Positions 26,341-38,459 of a stretch of 64,000 nucleotides of DNA are shown piece by piece. The notes below the pieces were generated by a model that had not been told where the DNA came from, did not search any database, and saw only the letters and a program-made list of their open reading frames with translations. The position numbers were made by a program, and so were the translations under genes. Source of the DNA: Coturnix japonica (lineage: Eukaryota > Chordata > Aves > Galliformes > Phasianidae); NCBI RefSeq assembly GCF_001577835.2, contig NC_029519.1:35354775-35418774 (forward strand). Reading direction: 5' to 3'. Within the stretch, counting starts at the first letter, position 1, and the number at the start of each line of letters is the position of its first letter.

Positions 26341-29300
26341 GGCTGTGTCAGTGCGTTTCTCAGTGCGCTCCTCTGAACTCGCTCTAAAACCCCGCTAAGA
26401 CTCGAGGGTTGGTAGAAAGACCTCGGTGCTTAAAACAGCCTGGTTTTCCCTTTCACTTTAATTTTGAGCTTTTTCTCTTGAACTCCGAGAAGACTTTAAA
26501 CTTTTCGATCGTTTGGTTTTGTGGGTTTTTTTTTGTTTTTTTTTTTAACAGGTGCCCTTCTGGCCTGAAAGGCAGCCCGCGCACGTTGCATTGAGAAGCC
26601 AGGTGTGAATTACGGCGGTAGTGAGGCAGGTTGCCATGGCTCGGCTGATAGAAGGTAACCTGATGAGCTCTGGTAATTAGTTTGTGCATCTGATCCCCAG
26701 GGTTTGGCTTAAGAAGTGGAACTACAGAGGGGGAATATGACTGCTGTTTGATAACTGGGACTCCTGAGGAGCCCAGGGTTTGCTCCCTGCTTTCTAGATC
26801 GTTTTCTTTATACTTTCCTGGATTGAATAACACAAAGTTTTTGTGGGAAAGAAGGTTTGGAATCCAGACCTGTGGGTTTGTTGTTGATGGTTTGCTTCTT
26901 TATTTATTTATTTTCCCCTATCCTTCTACAGCTTAGTACTCAGTTCTATGGATTATTCTCCTGACACAATTTGTGCTTACTAAGCACCAGGCTGATGCAG
27001 CGCCCAACAGGGTTTTGGATTCCACTTCAGAGGCCAAACACCCAACCATTAGGTGTTGCAGCGATTGATTTACAGGCATCCAAATCTCATTGTTGGATCT
27101 GCTCCTAAACAGAAGAAAAATAGAAAGGAGATATGATCTTAATTTAGCTAATTGTTGATCTGGTGAAGACATTTGCTATCTTAGTCATTCTAATCATTTT
27201 ATTCTGTAATACTAATCTGCTGTTCCATCTCTGTAAATAGCTGTATGCCTCCCAAAAACACCTGCTGGTTCACCTTCAGACTCTCTTGACGATTTTATTT
27301 TCACATCTGCTGAATTAAGGCAATGTGTAATGAAAGTACATACTTCAAGTAAGGCCCTGGTGGTTAACACTGGAGAAGAACTGATGTGTGCAAGCCTCTG
27401 CATCTCCATAAGAGTTCAGCTACAGAAAGTAACAGGATCATTGCCTACTAAAGTGCCAGACTCATTTATTTTCATTGAGAGTATTATGTTTCAGTCAGCT
27501 GACTGGTTTATAATGTCCAGCCTTGTTTTTCACCAGAGTGAAGAAGTTCTTTTACTATCTATTAAAACTTCTATCACTTTCAAGAGTCTAATTTTATAAA
27601 CTTGCTTTTAAGTGTCATCCTACAGTGAGAAAGTACATGAGACAATTGTGAGACATGATAAGCTGGATTTCTGTTTTAGTTTATCAGTAATGTTTTTTGT
27701 TATGTAAATTGAGAGAAAAGCTACTGAGGTTATTATTTTCTCTGGAACCAGCTGCTAGTTACCGATCCTTAGTTTGATCATCCACTAAAGTGATGTCCCT
27801 GAAGAAATTTCCAGTCGTTACAGTTCTCATTCATAATAGCCACAAATGGTTCAGCATCCAGAGCTGTAGCTGTCTCCCTGAAAAGCTGCATTATAGTTCA
27901 GTCTCCAGTGCTTTCAAACAGCATTTGAATGCAGAATAAATTACGGAATATGCTGTCGGAATTAATGAATCTCTAAAAAATCTGAGAAATGCTTGAATAT
28001 ATGCGTATTGTTTATGCTGCTATTTATTTTTTAGTCACTTAAATACTATACAAACCAATCTGGACAGCCAGTATGACTTCCCTGACACGCGGTTATTGTA
28101 GAACTGTGAATATTCTCAGCATTATGGATATTGGCTTATTTATAAGCACGGCGGTTTTTATCTAAGACAGCCAAATCTTCAAGAAAAACCAAAACCAACT
28201 CCAAAACAAACAAAAAAACCCAACCAAGTAGGACTCCATCGTGCCTGGAGATTCTTAGTTTTAAAAACTGTTTTTAAAGTCCTGTGAAGTAAAACTGTGC
28301 ACAAGGGAAGGAAAGCAAAGGAGGAAGAGTGCTACTTTTCCTACTGTCAGCTCCTGGTGCATGGGTACGGCTGACAGTAAAAGGTCTTTGATACCATTTC
28401 TAGCTGAATGTATGAAGCAATGAAGCCAGTGAACAGCTTTGATAATACTGACTCTCGTTCTGCTTTCCTCTTTACTCCAAAGCCTGCTCATTCCACTGAT
28501 GTTCAAGAAGTCAGTGCAGTGCTAAGATAGGATGTCCTACATAGACTTTCCAGAGGGTTAATGAATAAGACCATACCAGAATCTTCTTCAAATAGAGATA
28601 TAAATATACATGTATATGTATAGACTTTTTCAAAATGTTGGCTTTGTTTTTCCTTCAGGCATATATAAAAGAAAATAATCAGAAATTACACATTTTGAGT
28701 CCTTGAAGACAGTTACAGCCCCATCAATCTGGAAACAAGTGCACAGAACAGTTTTAACTGATTGTTATTCTGATTAAAAAGTTAGGGTAGGTGGAGTGGA
28801 AATAACAAGGTAATAGTATCGCTTCAGGCTTAACTATGGAAATGTGAATAACACTTTCAAAGTAAAAATCATCTACAATTCAGCCCAAACTACTCATTAA
28901 ACTAATTCAGCTTTCAGTTTTGTTAACTGTGATTAGCACCGTTGATATTTTTGTAGGTAAAATAAAAAGGTGATGGAGAATTTTGGTTGTTCCTAGACCA
29001 CTATGCTTGAAGTTCAAATTAGCCTTTGAGGTGTATTTGCAGATGGTTTTTTGTTGCAGTCTTGGTATGTGCACTCCATGTTACATCTGCTATAAAGACA
29101 ATCTTAATGTTTTGGATTTTTTAATGGTATTTCTCATTCTAGTGGACACAAATTTAACTTGCCTGCGTTTTGTTATAGCTGAGGAATTGCACTGTTTATT
29201 TACTTCTATCTAATGGCTTTGGGGAACCCAAAGGCACATCTGGTCAGCACAAGAGCCTGGTGTTCTCTTTTGGTGAGGTGTAAGATGGAAATTGACCAGC

Positions 29301-30770
29301 AATGAAGGGATTCCACTTTTCTGTACAGAGAGAAGAATGAAAGTTTCTTAATAACACCTTTTGGTAGAGAACAGCGATGAATTTCTTCAAGTATTTAAGA
29401 CACTCCAAGTAGTGCACAGATTTATAGAGATAACATTTTTAACAGACCCCTGTGCTGGTGCAAGGACTGTGCTCCCACCATAGCCAGAAGGCAGCACCTG
29501 TATATGTCTGCTGTGTTGTATCTGAAGGAGGCAATGGATGAAATACAAAAAAGGAATGTCTTATCAGTGACATTCTGAAGTATGATCCTCTTCTGTATCA
29601 TCCGTGTACTTTCAGAAACACGGTGTAGTAAATGAAGTAGATTAGGCTAATTGCCTGAATGTTTAAATCTTGCATAATCAAAAAAAGATCTTCTGACTGA
29701 TGAAGAAGCTTAAGGAGCCCTTTTTTCTAACAAATGAAATATACTATTTGAAACACAGAAGAAGTATGAACCCTCCAAACTGCAATATGAAAAAGAAATG
29801 CATGTTTTCTACCTGCTTCCCATCTCTTCTTTCTCCTCAATGCAAAAACCTCAATTACCTCATTGGGGCACAAAGTAGTTTGATTCTTATCCTGGCAGAC
29901 AACAAACAAACCCCAGTTCTATCTGATTGCTAACAGAGCCTAAGTGTTGTGCTACAAAAACAAAACCTAAGAACCTGTGCAAATGTATAGTAGGAATGGG
30001 ACTGTTGCATCAGTAGCAAAATTCAGCACTGCTGGGCTGCTAGAGGTGGTGTTGAATTGTACTAATCATCCCAAGGCATTTTTCATTCTAGTCTGGTTAT
30101 TCAAAACCCAGAATCTCAATGAAAATTCTATTATTATGTTCATTTTGTGGTGGACATATGAAAAGAGATGTGCTAAGTGGCTTAATGGAGTAAAAAATAC
30201 CTAAATGAAATAGATCAGGGATCAGAACATGGGATGTTTTCAGCTCCTGAGCTGAATCTGTCAAATTGCACCATCTCATTTTTATTATTTCAATGCATGG
30301 TCTCAGAAATGGTTGGGATACACTTTCTTGTCATGAAGAAGAGACTGTAATTCATACAAAAAATCCTTTTATTTAGCAGCTCATTCCCAAGTAAAATGTG
30401 TATAAAAGTCACAAAGCCCACATGGTGAAGCATATGTTGAAATACCTATGTCCACATATAAGATATGACACTATTCTTCCAGTTCTTCTTTAAATTTCTT
30501 GGTGAAGCAGCATAAGAAAAGCATAAGTTATGGTTAGCTGTACTTGTATTTTCACAACTGAAATGCACTAATAAAGAAATAATTTCCAGGAATATAAAAT
30601 TATACTGAAGAATAATTCAAAGAAAGTAATTCAAAGCTAAGCAAAGTCTGCAAAATTTAAGTATTAAAATGTAATCCTCAGACTGAAATGTCAGAGTTGT
30701 TGCTGATAATCAGCTGTTCTGTAAAGCTGTGAATGGAAAGCCAAAGGATATATAGCTGATGCTTACTCCT
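26341..30770. other. Intergenic DNA upstream of WWC2
   Basis: Immediately beyond the CpG island there is a T-rich tract near 26,520-26,547, then AT-rich sequence with no credible exon. A divergent non-coding transcript from the island is possible; an AAG|GTAACC donor-like site lies near 26,651-26,656, but nothing here proves transcription. Confidence 0.6.
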
Positions 30771-30771
30771 G

Positions 30772-31010
30772 AAGAATCACAGAACCATGGAATAAATGAG
30801 GTTGGAAGAAGCTTAAGGAGGTCATATGGTCCCATTCCCCTGCCCAAGCCAGAACACCTACAGCCAGTTGCCCAGGACCATGTCTGAGTGGTTTTGATAG
30901 GCTGAAGATCCCACCACTACTGTGGGCAGCCTGTGCCAGAGTTTGATCATGCTTTCAGTGAAAAAGTACTGTCTGATGTTCAAAGGGAGCCTCCTGTGTT
31001 TTAGTTGGGG
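30772..31010 (-). repeat. CR1 LINE fragment, 3' end, reverse orientation
   Basis: Begins GAATCACAGAACCATGGAAT and continues through GAGGTTGGAAGAAGC, TTGCCCAGGACCATGTC, CAGCCTGTGCCAGAG and TGATGTTCAAAGGGAGCCTC. This is the reverse complement of a CR1 3' region. Homology fades after about 31,010, where unrelated-looking sequence follows. Moderately diverged, 5'-truncated and inactive. Confidence 0.9.
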
Positions 31011-33950
31011 AAAGCTCCAAGTGCGGGTGAGTGTGCTGTAAATCCTTCCATGGACTAGCAGCAGAACAAATGCATGATTGCCACACCAGCAGCTCCTGTA
31101 AGAGCTGCAAAAGTTGACATTCTCTTTGCCATCCTCGTGCCCAGCCCATGCTTCAGGTTGTTCTGTGCATCCAATGAGCTCCCCTCCATTGGGACTTACC
31201 ACCAGAACTTGTTCTTTCCGATAGATCTCTTTACCATATGCCACAACATTTCAGGTCCCAGGAAGGCTTACTGTGATGCTCAGGAGTACTAAGCTGCTTA
31301 AGTAGGTATTGGAGGACATCATGTGAAACTAAGGCCTAAAATCCATGTTCTTTCTACACTAGTTACAGGGAAGGAACTGTTCTAGGGTTATACTTAACCA
31401 CTAATTACATTATTGGAGATACTGTTAAGAGAAAGCAAAGGTTGCACCAGTAAAAATGTATATTTCTGAAGTCCTAGGTTATTTTCATAGGTCTTGAACA
31501 AACTAATGCAAACTTTTTGTTTAGCAAGAGGAAAAGACATATGCTGGGGCAGGGGAGAAGGAGTTAAAGAGTTACTTATTCAAAGAGATTTCACTGAGTC
31601 AAAAAAATCCCTGAAGGAAATCTTGTTTAAGAAAAAAAACCAAAAGAATCTGAAAAAGAACATAAGAGATTCTCAGAAGCACATATGCAGATTTTATATG
31701 TCTGTAACACCACATCAAATATTAACACTTTTCTGCATATATCTCTAAGAAATCTGTTTCTGTGTCTCAGTGTAAATGAAGAAAGGTACAGGAAAAAGCT
31801 GATGGCTTCAGAACACTGCCTGCTGTAGTGAACCTCTAGTGCTACTCATGTCCTTCATCCTATAACCCATGAAAGAGAACGTAATGTACACTGCCTTTTA
31901 ATGCAGCGGAGGCCTCTTGGAAGTCAGCTTGTTTAATCTCCCTTCTCAGTATTCCACATCTGTGGAATACAGTTCGCTTGCAATCTCATTTTAATAACAT
32001 ATTCTAATCCATTAAACTCACTCTGGTAAGCTTTCAGTGAACCATGACATTTCTAAATCAAAGTAAAATCAAAGGCCTTAAACCAGACTGCAGAGCTAAA
32101 ATTCTTTTTTATCCCTTCACTTTATTTACCAAAGATTCTTATGCTCAAATACACCAAATCACCCCGACAGAATAATTATGATGTTGTGCCGCGTCAGATT
32201 TTTGGAAGCAATGTCAAAAATGAACTGATGAACCTGCAGAAAACTAAGAAATAGCCAAAAAAAACCCCACCCAAGCCAACCCAGATACCTTGAACTTAGC
32301 CAAAGAGTGATGGATGAGAGACAGAAAATAACAAGTACATCAAAACTTTCTGTTTCCTCTCCAACATTACCTGACAGCTGATGCCTTTGCAGCACCAAGG
32401 GAAGTCCTTTTTAAGTCCAGTTATTTAAAATCCTTATTGTGACTCCTCCGTGCCAAATGCTATCAGTGCCAGGGGATCACAACGCAAAACCTTTCTTCTC
32501 CTGATAAGCGCCGGGATCTAATCGACACTGATTGTTAGATGCAATTGTAATCTTGATGCTTTTCACTGTACGAAGTTTTAGACTAACTGCAAAATAATTT
32601 GGACTATCCTTTTATTAGTTAGTCTGCAGCTGTTTTGTAGGACTAAAATAATTGTATTTCTATAAAGTAATTTAGCAAACCAAGAAAACTTACCAAAAAA
32701 GCTGGTTAGAGAATATCAGTATTCTTAAATTTCTTCTGCTAAAGACTCATTTGATATTTTACCAAATCTGTTGAGCACTCTTCATTTCCTGTCTATTTCC
32801 AGGCAGCCCTTCCTTCCCCTGAGCCCTCCCTCCCTCCCACCTTCCCAAAAATCTTGCTTCTCATTCCTTCAGGACAGCCTGACAAGTAGATGCAGTGATG
32901 AAGGATTATCACTTCTGCTGCTGCTCTGATTCATCCAGGCAGCTTGGAAGAGAGTACAGAAAAGGGCACAACCCCTTTCTCTAACAAATCATCTTCTGGA
33001 TGTTTTCCTGCCCCATGAAATTGAGCTTTATGGTTCACATTAATGAACACATATTGTTTCCCCTGCTCTGGGATTTCAGAGGGACCTTTTGGAGCCACCG
33101 ATCTGTGACACTGCAAAGCAGCAGACACCTTGGTTTCTGGAGGAGCAGCACCTGGAGCTTTCTTTTCAGCTGGAAGCATTAGGGGCAGAACTCAGTATTT
33201 CATCTCTTGGGCTGTGGAAATGGGCAGCTTCTGCCTTGGCAGGCAGGCTGCAGTACTTCACTGAGTGGGCCTGACTGATTGCAGTCTCATCCTCCTGCCA
33301 TCAGCACGGTGCTAGGCAGGAAGGATGCTGGCACACTTCTCCCCTTTCAGCAGAGTGGTTTAATAGAGCTTTTCTCGTTGCTCAAGGTTTCGTGTTTTCT
33401 ACTGACTCAGGCAGACATTGCAACAGGTTTCATGCATATCAGGATCTATGCACTTTCAAACTCCTTTTCAAACCACCTTATGTCATAAGGCTGGAGTAAG
33501 TTTCACAATTCAGCCTTTCTAACTGCCCGTCTGTGACAGATTCATATGTGTTTGCATGCTTAGATTTTCAGATAGCACATGGATAACAGGTCACACGTGT
33601 GCATGTGTGTTTGGAAGAGCTGAACTTTGTAAAGTAGCAGAAGCTTGGAAGCTTAGCAAAATGCAATTTTAAGCTAAATAGTAAAAAGAATGGTACGTGT
33701 TTGTATGGATAATTTGACAATACATTAGGTTTTGCTATTCTTTGCTAAGAATGATACCTTTAATCTCTTGCTGCATCTGAACATTTATTTGACACAATAA
33801 CCACGATTTTTTTCATCAATATTACAAAAATTGTGCCTCAGATAAAAAGATTGTTCTCGCGGGACAAAACTTTCAATGATACATGCGGAACTTACAGTAG
33901 CATCCAGGAGTTCATATTTTGTAACTGTTTTCATTAGGGAAAACCTTTAT
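31011..33950. other. Intergenic stretch, no gene seen
   Basis: AT-rich unique-looking DNA. 32,480-32,690 has several homeodomain-type AT-rich cores and looks more ordered than its surroundings (see findings), but carries no open frame worth calling. Confidence 0.55.
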
Positions 33951-34015
33951 TAACATTTAGCGTTTTTTTTCATCAGCAAAGCGCTTTCAAAACATTTGCT
34001 AATTAAAACCTTTAT
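33951..34015 (+). repeat. Ancient interspersed repeat, copy 1
   Basis: ATTTAGCGTTTTTTTTCATC, then AGCAAAGCGCTTTCAAAACA and TTTGCTAATTAA. It aligns to the copy about 160 bases downstream through the shared core CAAAGCRCTTT-AAACATT-CTAATTAA. It belongs to the class of very old amniote repeats with an ATTTATATAGCGCTTT start; I cannot name the family with certainty. Confidence 0.55.
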
Positions 34016-34112
34016 ATCTTTTGGACAGTGAAAGTGCCTTTTCCAGCCCGCACATGCTATGTAACTTATTTTATTAGTGGCTTAGTAATAAAGTCAGATA
34101 AACCTTTGATTT

Positions 34113-34345
34113 AATAATTAGCATTTATAGAGTGCTTTCTGCCTTCAAAGCACTTTGCAAACATTAACTAATTAATTCTTGCAACTCCCCTGTAATTTGG
34201 GGAAGCAAACACATCCATATATGTTTGTATGTTCTTTAGGGAAAGTATTATCTCAGGCATTTTACAAAACAGAGAATTAAAACATATAAATTTTTTACTT
34301 AAATCCACAAAGACAGAAACGTTGTCACAGTAGGAACTGAAACTC
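34113..34345 (+). repeat. Ancient interspersed repeat, copy 2 (longer)
   Basis: Contains AGCATTTATAGAGTGCTTTC, CAAAGCACTTTGCAAACATT and AACTAATTAATTCTTGCAAC. Then, after an apparent insertion, it has TATTATCTCAGGCATTTTACA and a degraded gap-prone segment ending near GGAACTGAAACTC. The order matches a widespread ancient amniote repeat in which the core is followed by a TATTATCCCCATTTTACA-type block. Highly diverged; family not named; right edge uncertain. Confidence 0.6.
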
Positions 34346-36075
34346 ATTCATCCTCCTCATCCTCATTCATACTGTGACCGCTCAGCTCTGTCAGCAGTTT
34401 TCTCTGGAGAAGTGCAACTAGGTCATGGATGCAAAGCAGGTGTCGGCACCTTCTACCACCCAGTGTCCCAGGCACAAACATAGCCAAGGAACACACGTGG
34501 GGTATGCTTACATGGTGATCCACACAGCAGGTTTGCCTTGAAAGCTGGCCACGTGCCTGTGGTTCATGAACAAAGTGGGGGTCACAGCAAAGGGTTGCAG
34601 TTTCCAGCAGGCTCCCATTCACACTGCCACAATATGAAAATATTTTCAGTATTCTATGAACAGCTGCTTTTGTTTCTGCCTCCAGTATAGGTACAGCTTG
34701 TTGCATGCATCACAGTAAAAGAGGAATTTATGTTGTCCCTTTTCCTTCCTAACTTGTTTACTGATTTGGTACCTACAATAGTACAGCTTTTCTGTCTACC
34801 CCAGACCATTTTCCTAGGATGTTATGCTGCGTTTTGGTCACACAGTATATAAGTACTTCTTCATGTGCTGTAGGTGGAACAAGAAGAGTATGAGCTGCAA
34901 GAAGGCTGCACCATGCACCAGGGTTACAGAGGTTGTTGAAGAGTCATTTGCGGTATTTCAACTCAGCAAAGCAAGTAAGCTCCCTTACCTTATAGGCTTT
35001 AGGATATATATATATATTTTAAATTAAAATACATTCTTAAATCATGTAAAGGCCATTGAGGAGGCTTCAGAATGAATGGCTTGTTTTCAGTGAATTTAAG
35101 AATTTCACAAGGTACACATGTCCAAATTGTTTTCATTGTTTATTTTTGCTGGATGTTGGAAATTAATGTTATTGTGTACGTTTTTTGAGTGATTAAGCAG
35201 TAAACCAGAAATGAATTGTCTCCAAGAAACTTCAGGACATTTTTAATAGCTCTACTGAGCCAAATTTTCATGTGTCATAGCATCTTCTTCAGGCAAGAGA
35301 AACAGAGTGAAACAATAAGAAATATCTAGCTGCTTGCTAATGCACATTTCATCATTACACTCAGATGAACCAAACAATTAAATAATGCAGGAGGTTTGGG
35401 TAGATTAGAGAATTAGGGACAAAGCATTCCTTGGTGGTCAGCTATTTGTTTAGTGTTGAAGAGAAACTTTTGTCATTCTGTTTCTGTAAGCTGAGTCTAT
35501 CAAGTAGAGACTACTAGAAAACAGAAGAGTGCTGCATTTTGCATGTGGTGTGCCAAGCACTATTTCTCTGTGGATACGAATAGATTTTTTTTTAATTTGT
35601 TATTTTATTGTATTTATAATTATCCGTCTGGAAAAAAAAAAAAAAAAAGAAACTTCTCTTTTAGCATCTGCGGTGATGCATTGATTCTTTCATTACAGCA
35701 AATACGCATGACCCCCGGTGTTCAACTGTAAACAATAATAGTTACTGGCTTCATTAGTAAGCTAGCAGATGGCTTATAAGTTCTCATGGTAGCTTTTATC
35801 CATTTGAGGCTTGCAGTGCGCAAATGTTTGTCTTTTATACAGGATAAAACAATGTAAAAGGGACTCTGTGCTTTGTTTTTATTATTAGCAATTCATTTGG
35901 ATTGGAGATTTGAATCTGAGTATATGAATGCACTGTCAGTTTTTCCTGTCCACAGGTAAAGTAATTGCTGGGCTTTGCCTCTGTGGCATTTTCTGTACCA
36001 AAAGAAATGAGATCAAATATCACTTCTGGAGTTTTGACAGTCATATTTTAATTAGTAGGACTCCCGTTTTGAGCC
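34346..36075. other. Intergenic stretch with one unexplained open frame
   Basis: A 120-codon frame opens at an ATG on the minus strand (34,344-34,706) and ends in an acidic NEDEEDE tail, next to the ancient repeat. It resembles no family I recognise and has no exon context. The rest is AT-rich with a (TA)n run near 35,000 and an A-run near 35,632-35,649. Confidence 0.5.
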
Positions 36076-36210
36076 TTCCCTTCCCTTCCCTTCCCTTCCC
36101 TTCCCTTCCCTTCCCTTCCCTTCCCTTCCCTTCCCTTCCCTTCCCTTCCCNNNNNNNNNNNNNNNTTCCCTTCCCTTCCCTTCCCTTCCCTTCCCTTCCC
36201 TTCCCTTTCC
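36076..36210. repeat. (TTCCC)n microsatellite interrupted by an N gap
   Basis: Fifteen exact TTCCC units run up to 36,150, then fifteen Ns (36,151-36,165), then eight more units, ending in a slightly imperfect TTTCC. The gap length equals three units, so the tract may be continuous, but its true length is unknown. The complementary strand is (GGGAA)n, which fits the G-quadruplex rule of four GGG runs with short loops. Confidence 0.97.
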
Positions 36211-37772
36211 AGGATCAAGTAGTGCCCCCTTTCAGCAGAGAGGCAGTACTGCCTCCAGTTTACCCTACATGGCTCAGCAATCAGACTGTTGAAAACATCA
36301 GTGCCATTTTGTCATTCCAAAACCTTACTTAAGCAGCCAGATTTTTGCATATAGTTTTGGAACACCCAATCGATTACAGCTTATTTGCTCTCATCACCAG
36401 TTTCGTGCTCAGAGCGTGATGGACTTTAGGATGCTTCCCTGAGAGGCTGCACACAGTTGCAACAATTCTCATACTTAACCTAAACATTTGTTATGGAACT
36501 ATGCAGAGCTACCTAAAGACTTGTTCACACTTGGTGGTCTTTCAGTTGACTACTTATGGTTTGTTCACACTAATGCATAAGCATTTGACTGGTTGATTTT
36601 TTGCAAAACAAATGCCTCTGTTTAGACAGGAGTCAGCCACGTGTTTTAGAAACAACCATCAAGAATGAGAAATTTTTCCTTTAGTAAAGGGTAAGTATTA
36701 TTTTGAGGGCATAAAGGAACCAGACCTCATGCTCCTTGTGTTTCCTTATGGTGCAGTAAAGAATTTCACCATGAGTATCAAACTAGGGCACCTTTCTGAG
36801 TGACCAGTGATCTAGTGAATCTTTAGAGTTTTACCTTGTATTTTCATATTCTATATTCAGTTTTAAAGTTTAGAATAACTTTTGTTTGGAGAGGCAGCTG
36901 TATCTCCTGGAAAAATACGGGAATGTTGGTTTCAGAGCATATATTTTCACTCGTTGTCCTCATTTTTTGTTTTAATATTAAAAATAATATGTGCATAAAA
37001 TTTTTCTTTCTTCTGAGCCCATCTGCTCTTGCTTCTACCTTACCTGAAGATCTAACCCTTTGCAAGTGGCATCTTCAATGAAGAAAAAGCAGCAGGAGCA
37101 GATGATCTTTCAAGAAATAAAGATCCTATTTTCATGCAAATTTACGAGTAATTAAAAGTGATGGGAGAAAAATAAAAGCATCTCAATATGCAATATCTTC
37201 AAATTTAATTTGAAATATAATAGTTTTAAACTTTCCCATAAGAACTCCCAGACTTTTTAAGTGGATTCATTTTCAGAGCAGTAAGAATTGTCATTCAGAT
37301 TAATGGGCTGTTTTTTCTTATCAAAAGACACCTTTAAAACAAGTTTGAGGGTAATGGTAAGAAGTTTTAAATGTGTTGGTTTTTTTTTTTTCCCCTATGG
37401 TTTGAAATAAAGTTAATTAATTTCCTAAGTAAACCGAAATTCCATTCAAGTCTGTGGGTGAAGTATAGCAGTACTCAAAAAAGCCATTCTAAGGACTACT
37501 TCAAACCCAATGTGACTTCCATTTCGGGAAGCGTGCCAGCTGTATCTTCAGCATTTACTGTTGCCTCATTATCTATCTCATCTTTCCCGAAGGAAGTATT
37601 TTATTAAAAAAATAAAAAAGAGAGAGGTTGTTTTTTTTATGAAGTTTTACCATTCAATAGTAATAGCCAAAAATTAAAAAGGAAGGGGAAATTATTTTGT
37701 GGTAGCAATGCGTTCTACAGTCAGTCCTTTTAAAACTTCTGCAGAACTGGAGAGATTTAACTTACATCTGTC
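36211..37772. other. Intergenic stretch, no gene seen
   Basis: AT-rich unique sequence between two pentanucleotide microsatellites. Open frames are short and without recognisable domains. Confidence 0.6.
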
Positions 37773-37824
37773 CTATTCTATTCTATTCTATTCTATTCTA
37801 TTCTATTCTATTCTATTCTATTCT
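37773..37824. repeat. (TATTC)n microsatellite
   Basis: About ten perfect units of TATTC. The unit resembles the CR1 tail motif, but no CR1 body precedes it, so it is best treated as an independent simple repeat. Confidence 0.95.
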
Positions 37825-38395
37825 TTGTCTACTGTAAAATGGAATATGAGGTATTGAACGTTCTTGATTCTCATGAAAGACCGAAAGAGTTAAAAGCACA
37901 AAATCAGAATAAAATTAAAGTAAAAATATTGCCTAAGCAGTGGATACAGTTCTGTACTTCTTCACTCAGAAGCTGTAAGGTCGCAGAGCTGAAATGCATA
38001 AACAACTGCTGCCATTTTATCCCATGCTGTTTAAATTCATTCCTCATTATATAAAAGTAGTTACGGCTCCTGTGGTAGGTGCACCCTTATTGATTAGAAG
38101 TAAATTTGTTTCTGATGAGTTAGGAAAAGCTGGGCATTACACACATACATAGGAACAATGTACAGCTACATAATTTACATCCTGCGGAATGAAAGAAAAA
38201 GTGAAGTATTGATGATTTATTGATTACAGCTCTCGTTTAGATGAGGAGGTGCAGGAAGTGATAAATAATGTAAATATTTTAAAATTCTGTCAGTGATAAT
38301 CTAAAGGGAATATTGTGATTTGCAGTAATACCTGGAAAAATTCCTTCACTAATGCTAGATTTAGCAGAAGGTTTTTAGAGTTAGGGTACTATGGT

Positions 38396-38459
38396 TAGGC
38401 TGCGGTTGGACTCAATGATCTTCAAGGTCTTTTCCAACCTGGGTAATTCTATGATTCTA
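38396..38459 (+). repeat. CR1 LINE, 3' end fragment
   Basis: TAGGCTGCGGTTGGACTCAA, then TGATCTTCAAGGTCTTTTCC, AACCTGGG and ATTCTATGATTCTA: the standard CR1 3' terminus with two tail units. Only about 64 bases, heavily 5'-truncated, low divergence. Confidence 0.95.

Noticed and set aside
31011-31290. Continuation of the reverse CR1 copy
   Set aside because: Sequence after about 31,010 no longer follows CR1 order; could be other repeat material but not identifiable.
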